Origin: CAYYVK01 sp964475145
GTDB taxonomy: Archaea > Aenigmatarchaeota > Aenigmatarchaeia > CG10238-14 > SCSR01
Direction of reading: 5' to 3'
Length of the DNA stretch: 6,788 bases
NCBI GenBank assembly: GCA_964475145.1
Contig: CAYYVK010000025.1
Span: 1 to 6,788, forward strand
The notes under the pieces are model-generated. The model saw only the letters and a program-made list of their open reading frames with translations, made no database searches and was not told the DNA's origin. The translations under genes and the position numbers were made by a program. Position 1 is the first letter of the stretch. Each line of letters opens with the position of its first letter. Positions 1-4,138 of the stretch are shown in pieces.

Positions 1-53
1 AGAGCACTAGCCTCCTAAGCTAGGTGTCGCGGGTTCAAATCCCGCCGAGGGCG
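1..53 (+). tRNA. tRNA-Arg(CCU), 5' end cut off by the window edge
   Basis: This is the 3' part of a tRNA gene decoding the arginine codon AGG. Seen directly: the 3' strand of the D stem (2-5), an anticodon stem CTAGC/GCTAG (7-11 and 19-23) closing a 7-nt loop whose 14-16 is CCT, a 5-nt variable loop (24-28), a perfect T arm GCGGG/CCCGC with loop TTCAAAT (29-45), the 3' acceptor strand CGAGGGC (46-52) and discriminator G53. About 20 nt of the 5' side lie outside the window. No CCA is encoded. A U tract follows immediately. The anticodon reading is firm; only the missing 5' acceptor strand, predicted to be GCCCTCG, is unverified. Confidence 0.95.
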
Positions 54-542
54 TTTTTTAATTTGGAGAGGAGGTATGTTTAATTTCTCTGGCCAAAAGT
101 CAATAGTAATTCCTGTTAAATAAAAAACTCCTCCAATAGGTGCAAAGTAAAAAACGTATTCAAATGGTATAAAAATTCCAATTGAGGGGAGTAGTACGAA
201 CAAAATACACATACCGAATATATAAGGCAGAGTCACCACCCATATTATTTCATCAATGATTCTGTGGAGCAAGGGAAAAGATTCCCTGCTTTCTCTCGAG
301 AACATAAGGAGTTTCTTTGGTAGTTTGGAAACTAACCTGTCGTACAACTTTTTGACGATAAAAGCTAAAGGAAAACCAACAATCATCGTACCACCGCTAA
401 GGAAGAAGAAATGGATAGCTATTACACCTGGTATTATCCCTTTAAAGCTCGATTTAACATTTTCTTCTAACGCTTCTAATTGATAAACAATAGCTACAAC
501 AGTTGAAAAAATCAAAAAGACCGATAAGGCTTTCTTAATCAT
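15..542 (-). CDS. Four-helix membrane protein of unknown function whose frame runs into the tRNA
   Basis: Function not recognised. The 175-aa frame begins MIKKALSVFLIF and shows about four hydrophobic segments, near residues 5-21, 36-63, 97-124 and 126-148. A charged loop at 64-96 (rich in K, R, E and S) lies between helices two and three, so it is probably an integral membrane protein. The body up to about residue 163 looks like a genuine protein. Residues 164-175 (RPRRDLNPRHLA) are the antisense reading of the tRNA-Arg T arm and acceptor, and the TAG stop lies in the anticodon loop. No in-frame stop precedes the tRNA. Either the protein really carries this tail, or its native 3' end was lost beside the tRNA. 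Only GGGTG lies near the ATG, 2 nt away, which is too close for a normal Shine-Dalgarno site. No enzyme motif is visible. Confidence 0.6.
   Translation of the reverse strand: MIKKALSVFLIFSTVVAIVYQLEALEENVKSSFKGIIPGVIAIHFFFLSGGTMIVGFPLAFIVKKLYDRLVSKLPKKLLMFSRESRESFPLLHRIIDEIIWVVTLPYIFGMCILFVLLPSIGIFIPFEYVFYFAPIGGVFYLTGITIDFWPEKLNIPPLQIKKRPRRDLNPRHLA
54..59 (+). terminator. U6 tract terminating the tRNA-Arg gene
   Basis: Six consecutive T residues start directly after the tRNA discriminator base. A U-rich stretch is the usual archaeal intrinsic termination signal. The same bases, read on the other strand, form lysine codons of the converging membrane-protein frame. Confidence 0.6.
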
Positions 543-613
543 TACACCCTACACTTAAATTAGGTTTTTCTTAATAAGTAATTTTTCACCTACAAAAAGT
601 TAGAACGTTTAAC

Positions 614-632
614 AGGTAGTTCAAAACTACTT
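614..632. promoter_or_regulatory. Short inverted repeat next to the TATA-like box of the surface cluster
   Basis: GTAGTT (616-621), spacer CAA, then AACTAC (625-630) form a perfect 6-bp inverted repeat. It extends through a G-T and an A-T pair to 614/632. It overlaps the position expected for the BRE and TATA elements of the gene starting at 658, where archaeal repressors often bind. A repeat this short can arise by chance, so this is only a candidate operator. Confidence 0.25.
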
Positions 633-636
633 AAAC
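623..636 (+). promoter_or_regulatory. Candidate BRE/TATA promoter for the surface-protein cluster
   Basis: The sequence AAAACTACTTAAAC contains a TATA-like core (629-636) centred about 25 nt before the ATG at 658. In archaea transcription starts roughly 25 nt downstream of the TATA box, so this predicts a leaderless or almost leaderless transcript. No Shine-Dalgarno sequence is present before that ATG, which agrees with this reading. Confidence 0.45.
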
Positions 637-657
637 AACAAGAACCAAGACTTAAAT

Positions 658-1140
658 ATGGTACTACCCTTAATTTTTGGGATAATAATTCTAGCAATAC
701 TCGTTTACATAGGAATGAGGATCTTCAAAACATTGGTAATTGGTATTCTTCTAATAGTTCTAGTTTTTATAGGTTCATTCTTAATCTTTGGTTTCTTTCC
801 AGACTTGCAGGCAATACCTTTCATAGGTAGATATTTGCCAAAATTACCAAGTAGTGTAGGAGATGCGTTTTCTTCGATCAGAAAATTTTTCTTCAACCTA
901 GAAATAGTCGACGTTAGTAGAAGCGGCGAGAATCTGTTAATTACTGTAGCAAACACAGGCAAGCTTAGTTTGAGCAACTTTAAAGTCTTTGTAGATGGTG
1001 AGTATACAACCATAATAAACAAGCCGAAAGACCCTTTAAAGAGCGGAGAATTAACAGTCTTACAGGTAGGTTGGAACGGTAACTTTAATAAAATACTGGT
1101 TCAGACAGACCAAGCTAACGCTTTATTTTCTTCTGAATAA
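658..1140 (+). CDS. Membrane protein with two N-terminal helices and an outward beta domain
   Basis: This 160-aa protein is of unknown function. Two strongly hydrophobic helices lie at about 3-19 and 25-47, joined by a short basic turn (R21, K24). By the positive-inside rule the turn is cytoplasmic and the C-terminal half is outside. Residues 80-160 look like a small beta-sandwich: strands LEIVDVSRSG, ENLLITVANTG, SNFKVFVDGE and ELTVLQVG alternate with turns. The NTG followed by F-K-V-F-V-D-G resembles CARDB-like and archaeal pilin/archaellar beta domains, which is a fold-level resemblance only. It appears to be the first gene of a cluster: the next start is 13 nt after its stop and that product is also a membrane-anchored surface protein. 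A joint envelope or appendage role is an inference. Confidence 0.8.
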   Translation: MVLPLIFGIIILAILVYIGMRIFKTLVIGILLIVLVFIGSFLIFGFFPDLQAIPFIGRYLPKLPSSVGDAFSSIRKFFFNLEIVDVSRSGENLLITVANTGKLSLSNFKVFVDGEYTTIINKPKDPLKSGELTVLQVGWNGNFNKILVQTDQANALFSSE

Positions 1141-1153
1141 AAAATATTTAGAG

Positions 1154-3373
1154 ATGTTCGCAAAAAAATCTACACAATTAATTTTGGCATACTTATTCTT
1201 AGTTCAGACTTGTTTAGCTGCAGAATTTACAGCTACTATAAGTCCGCAGTTGATAAATTCTTCAGTACCAACCCAACTTCAACTTAATATAACAAACCTA
1301 GGCACTTCAAACATAATACAAGTAAACTTAACATTGCCTCCTAAATTTGATTTTATCGAATGCTCCAATTCATGCAACGGTCCTATCTCCTCTGTTATCT
1401 TCTGGTCCACGAACATAAGCCCAGGCAATTCTTCTACGTTCAATCTTACTATAAAAGCGAACGTAAATGGTACTTACAACTTTTCTATTACTGTTTGGGA
1501 TGAAATTACTTTAACGCAAAACTGTACGAACAATTTTGATGTAAACGATACAACTCCTCCAAGATGGTTTAAAGTTGTACCGGCAGGAGCTAATACAACA
1601 TACTCTCCTGGAGCTTTTTACTTGTTTAATTCTTCTTGGAGCGATAATGTAAACCTAAGTAGTGTAATATTTTTCTGGAACAACACCCAAATCATCCCAA
1701 ATTCCACAGACGACACTTATACAGTAGCTATTCAGGACCTTCCCGCAGGTGTTTATAGCTACTACTGGTTTGCTAACGATACCAACGGCAACTCAAACAC
1801 TACCTCTACTTTCACTTTTAACGTCACAAAAGCATCAAATCCTTTAAACGTATATTTCAACTCCACCATAAACCAAAACATTACTGTAGTAAACAACACG
1901 CTCCTAACGATTAACCTAACTGGTATAGGCAATTTAACGATGTATCAAACAGGCCCGGAGAATGCACAATGGTCAAACTTTCCACAACCTTATCAATTCC
2001 TCCCGAGTAAATTAGGTCTATACAATTTTACTTTTTCTGGTTTAGGCAACCAAAACTATTCTTCCAATTCCTCCACTTACTTTATTCTTGTCACTCCAAA
2101 TTACACTGCAACAGCTTCTACTCCAAGCACTTATTCTCCTTCTTCGTCCACTTTTACTGTTACTTTTTCTTCGCCTCCAGTAATAGATAGTTTGCTGATA
2201 GAGGGTAGTTGGCTTGGGACAAGATATAGCATGACAAACTCTTCTTCAACTACCTATTCTTACAGCCTTGTTCTGCCAGCAGGCACCTTCTACTGGCAAG
2301 TTTATGCAAACATTTCTGGCTATTTTTTCCCACTAACAGAGAAAAATTCTTTCAGTATATCGAAAGCAACTCCAAGCATATACATAAGTGCTTCACCTTC
2401 TTGGACTGTTCAATCAGGAATTCAAACAACTGTTAGTTGTGCTGCAGTCGTACCAGTTAAGCTTTATAGAAATGCTACACAAGTCTCCAATCCTGACGTT
2501 CAAACACTTCCGATAGGAACCTATATATATTCATGTGTCGGTGAAGAAACTCAAAACTATACTTCTGGCAGCGAATCTGCAATTTTAAAGATAATTCAAC
2601 AGCCTTTTGCAGATTTAGCTTTTGTTGAAATCCCTGATTTAATTTTTGTTGAGCAGAACTCTTCTAACTCTACTCAAGTTACAGTTAGAAATACAGGTAA
2701 TATTCCACAAACAGTTAACTTTACAATAGAGAACATTTCAGTAGGTTCGTGGTCTGTAACTCCTACAAGCATAAGCTTGTCTCCAGATTCTAACGGAACA
2801 TTTTCCATAAACTTTACAGTAACTAATGAGAGTGTAGGAAGCTATGCAGGCATTTTCAAGGCTTACAGCATCAATAAAACTATCGTTTCAAACTTCACGC
2901 TTAGAATAACGCTTGGAAAAGAAGCTAAGGAAAAAATTAACAAGACCATCGAAGGTTATAAGCTTGAGTTACTCGCCTTGGAAATAGAATTAAACAAAAC
3001 TAAAAGTATGGGTTTTAACATTTCTTCTACTGAAGAGATTCTAAATACTGTTAAGCAGTTGATTGCTCAAGCTGAGGATAACGTTGCAAAAGGAGACTAC
3101 GAGGGTGCTGCCAGAATTTTGAGTAGCATAGGGAACTTACCGGACGAAATAAAGAAAGAGCTAGAAAGAGCAAAAGCAACCAAAGGCTTCCCAAGTTTCA
3201 CAATCTACATAATTGTTGGCATAGCTATTGGTGTTGGTTGCTTACTCGCATACTTGTTCTGGCCAACTGAAATAGTTTCAGGAAAAAAGCCTGAAGCTCA
3301 AGAGAAGAGTATTTTGGAAAGATTGAAAAATATATTTGTGAGGAAGAAGAAATATGAATATAGGGAGAAATAG
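1154..3373 (+). CDS. Large membrane-anchored, Ig-like surface glycoprotein
   Basis: This 739-aa protein is predicted to be exported and anchored by its C-terminus. Residues 1-23 form a signal peptide (KK at 4-5, hydrophobic 9-17, likely cleavage after LAA). Next come a DUF11-like beta domain (~24-130), a run of Ig-like modules (~136-482), a CARDB/NEW3-like domain (~485-587), an alpha-helical stalk (~588-676), one transmembrane helix (~682-703) and a basic cytoplasmic tail. I count 43 N-X-S/T sequons, all between residues 35 and 622 and none in the helix or tail, which fits an N-glycosylated ectodomain. Cysteine groups (C70, C74, C124; C429, C461) may form disulfides. No catalytic motif is visible, so adhesion, cell-cell contact or an S-layer-associated role is an inference. 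The Shine-Dalgarno sequence is weak (TTTAGAG). The next gene starts on its stop codon. Confidence 0.85.
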   Translation: MFAKKSTQLILAYLFLVQTCLAAEFTATISPQLINSSVPTQLQLNITNLGTSNIIQVNLTLPPKFDFIECSNSCNGPISSVIFWSTNISPGNSSTFNLTIKANVNGTYNFSITVWDEITLTQNCTNNFDVNDTTPPRWFKVVPAGANTTYSPGAFYLFNSSWSDNVNLSSVIFFWNNTQIIPNSTDDTYTVAIQDLPAGVYSYYWFANDTNGNSNTTSTFTFNVTKASNPLNVYFNSTINQNITVVNNTLLTINLTGIGNLTMYQTGPENAQWSNFPQPYQFLPSKLGLYNFTFSGLGNQNYSSNSSTYFILVTPNYTATASTPSTYSPSSSTFTVTFSSPPVIDSLLIEGSWLGTRYSMTNSSSTTYSYSLVLPAGTFYWQVYANISGYFFPLTEKNSFSISKATPSIYISASPSWTVQSGIQTTVSCAAVVPVKLYRNATQVSNPDVQTLPIGTYIYSCVGEETQNYTSGSESAILKIIQQPFADLAFVEIPDLIFVEQNSSNSTQVTVRNTGNIPQTVNFTIENISVGSWSVTPTSISLSPDSNGTFSINFTVTNESVGSYAGIFKAYSINKTIVSNFTLRITLGKEAKEKINKTIEGYKLELLALEIELNKTKSMGFNISSTEEILNTVKQLIAQAEDNVAKGDYEGAARILSSIGNLPDEIKKELERAKATKGFPSFTIYIIVGIAIGVGCLLAYLFWPTEIVSGKKPEAQEKSILERLKNIFVRKKKYEYREK
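1559..2599 (+). repeat. Diverged tandem Ig-like modules within the glycoprotein
   Basis: Residues ~136-482 contain about four related modules. The shared signature is a turn such as LPAGVYSYYW, LPAGTFYWQV or LPIGTYIYSC (residues 196, 374, 452; a weaker form LGLYNFTF at 287). It is followed by an N-Y-T/S-S stretch and a closing strand, in two cases ending in KAS or KAT before proline. This is protein-level similarity; the DNA has diverged and module boundaries are approximate. Confidence 0.5.
3363..3367 (+). promoter_or_regulatory. Shine-Dalgarno site fixing the GTG start of the 39-aa gene
   Basis: GGGAG inside the last codons of the glycoprotein gene sits 5 nt before the GTG at 3373. Its position at an overlapping stop/start supports translational coupling and decides the start of a gene that has no ATG. 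Confidence 0.6.
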
Positions 3374-3492
3374 TGAACTTTTCAGACCCTATTGTCTGGA
3401 TAATACTTGCAGTAGCGATAATCGTACTTGTTTTCATCGGGATATACTTTAAGATATTTCTCTCAGAACAAAGAAGAATCGTTACTTCTTGA
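3373..3492 (+). CDS. 39-residue single-helix membrane miniprotein, GTG start
   Basis: This small gene is easily missed because of its length and start codon. It begins at GTG, sharing one base with the TAG stop of the upstream glycoprotein gene (TAGTG), with a good Shine-Dalgarno site 5 nt upstream. The product starts M(V)NFSDPIVW, has one hydrophobic helix at about residues 7-26 and ends in a short basic tail (K27, R34, R35). This predicts an N-out, C-in single-pass protein. It has no recognisable family. Coupling to two other membrane-protein genes suggests a small subunit or assembly factor of the same complex, which is inference. Its 3' end overlaps the converging coiled-coil gene by 11 nt. 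The alternative is a chance frame, but the ribosome site, exact junction and clean helix argue against that. Confidence 0.65.
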   Translation: MNFSDPIVWIILAVAIIVLVFIGIYFKIFLSEQRRIVTS

Positions 3493-3643
3493 ACCTTTCT
3501 AGCATAGCTATCTGTTTTTCTATCCTTTCTAGTCGCTCTTGTAACTCCTCTTTCTCTTCAAAATCTGACGCTAAGTTCAGCTTGCTTACCAGCTCTACCT
3601 TTTTTGACTTCAACCTTTCTATTTCTAGCTCTATTTCCTCCAT
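3482..3643 (-). CDS. 53-residue coiled-coil hairpin protein of unknown function
   Basis: The product begins MEEIELEIERLKSKK and is almost entirely charged helix. It has a first helix (~2-22), a break around NLASD (23-27) and a second helix (~28-53) with heptad-like L/I spacing, suggesting a small antiparallel coiled-coil hairpin or an oligomerisation module. No signal peptide, membrane segment or cysteine is present. The ATG lies 1 nt after the stop of the upstream ~142-aa gene, with AAAGG 5 nt before it, so the two are probably cotranslated and may act together. Prefoldin-like hairpins look similar but are longer, so that resemblance gives no assignment. It overlaps the converging miniprotein gene by 11 nt. 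Confidence 0.65.
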   Translation of the reverse strand: MEEIELEIERLKSKKVELVSKLNLASDFEEKEELQERLERIEKQIAMLERFKK

Positions 3644-3644
3644 A

Positions 3645-4073
3645 CTAACCTTTTATTGAAGCTAAAAAGAGTTGGTAAGTTGGCAGGAAAATTTTGGACT
3701 TGAAAGTTGGATGGAGCTCTGATATTTCTAGAAAATTATTAGCTAGCAATATTTTTCTCATTAAATCTCTTCCCTCTTTCACTATACTTTCTACAGATTT
3801 TAAATTAATCCTGCTATACCTTCCAGCTACTAGCGAAAGTATCTTATCTATGTTGTCCAGCAGTATTGCCTTATATCCGTCGAAGAACTTCTTTTGAGCG
3901 ACAGGATTGGTTAGCTCACGCTTTAAAGAGGTTATCAAAGGTTCTAATTGTTGGTCCCTTGCACGTAAGAGCAAATTGTCGCAGAAATTTTGTACAAACC
4001 TTTTTGCATCAAAAAGATCTTCAGTTGCTATACACAAACCTATTGGGGTTAAATCGTTAAGTGTAACACCCAT
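3645..4073 (-). CDS. Helical cytoplasmic protein of unknown function, divergent from infB
   Basis: Function not recognised. The product is about 142 aa, starting MGVTLNDLTPIG, and mostly amphipathic helix with no signal peptide, transmembrane segment or metal-binding motif. Its basic and acidic residues are mixed, as in a soluble protein or a subunit. I chose the ATG at 4073 rather than the one two codons upstream at 4079. AGGGGA lies only 1 nt from the upstream ATG but at normal distance from this one, and the spacing is identical to the AATAGGTGAA leader of infB on the other strand. The stop is 1 nt before the coiled-coil gene, indicating an operon. The shared promoter region with infB suggests, but does not show, a role linked to translation or growth. 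Confidence 0.75.
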   Translation of the reverse strand: MGVTLNDLTPIGLCIATEDLFDAKRFVQNFCDNLLLRARDQQLEPLITSLKRELTNPVAQKKFFDGYKAILLDNIDKILSLVAGRYSRINLKSVESIVKEGRDLMRKILLANNFLEISELHPTFKSKIFLPTYQLFLASIKG

Positions 4074-4079
4074 AAACAT

Positions 4080-4085
4080 TCCCCT
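4080..4085 (-). promoter_or_regulatory. Shine-Dalgarno site selecting the second ATG of the helical protein
   Basis: On the minus strand this reads AGGGGA, 6 nt before the ATG at 4073 and only 1 nt before the ATG at 4079. The wider leader AATAGGGGAATGTTTATG matches the infB leader AATAGGTGAAGCAAAATG in length and core, supporting the downstream start. Confidence 0.6.
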
Positions 4086-4129
4086 ATTTTAATATTGTAC
4101 GAGTTAATATTATTAACATTTTTAATAGG
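4083..4129. promoter_or_regulatory. Near-symmetrical divergent promoter between infB and the unknown pair
   Basis: The intergenic region contains a perfect inverted repeat GTTAAT-ATT-ATTAAC (4103-4117) almost at its centre, and an outer pair CCTATT (4083-4088) and AATAGG (4124-4129). TATA-like candidates are TTTTAATAT (4087-4095) for infB and its mirror, TATTAAAAAT read on the minus strand (4118-4127), for the opposite operon. The layout suggests both directions are served by one compact, possibly co-regulated promoter. The AT-rich composition makes chance symmetry possible. Confidence 0.45.
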
Positions 4130-4132
4130 TGA
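4127..4132 (+). promoter_or_regulatory. Shine-Dalgarno site of infB
   Basis: AGGTGA lies 6 nt before the ATG at 4139 and is a close match to the archaeal ribosome-binding consensus. It fixes the start of aIF5B and implies a transcript with a leader, unlike the apparently leaderless genes elsewhere in the window. Confidence 0.7.
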
Positions 4133-4138
4133 AGCAAA

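Noticed and set aside
256..483. 75-aa plus-strand frame opposite the four-helix membrane gene
   Set aside because: It lies wholly inside the opposite-strand gene, has no promoter or ribosome site, and its composition is that of an antisense frame.
705..1022. 105-aa minus-strand frame inside the two-helix membrane gene
   Set aside because: It is a shadow of the convincing plus-strand gene, with no initiation signals.
1199..1222. Possible lipobox cysteine (C20) in the glycoprotein leader
   Set aside because: The residues before it (VQT) do not fit the lipobox consensus, and LAA just after it gives a normal signal-peptidase site. The C-terminal helix already provides an anchor.
3225..3437. 70-aa minus-strand frame at the end of the glycoprotein gene
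   Set aside because: It is antisense to the transmembrane/tail coding region and the coupled miniprotein, both of which have better start signals and sensible products.
3505..3535. T-rich run after the miniprotein gene as an operon terminator
   Set aside because: It is the complement of the purine-rich coiled-coil codons, so its T content is explained by coding and cannot be claimed as a terminator.
3694..4092. Three plus-strand frames of 61-67 aa
   Set aside because: All overlap the minus-strand helical gene; none has a ribosome site and two overlap each other.
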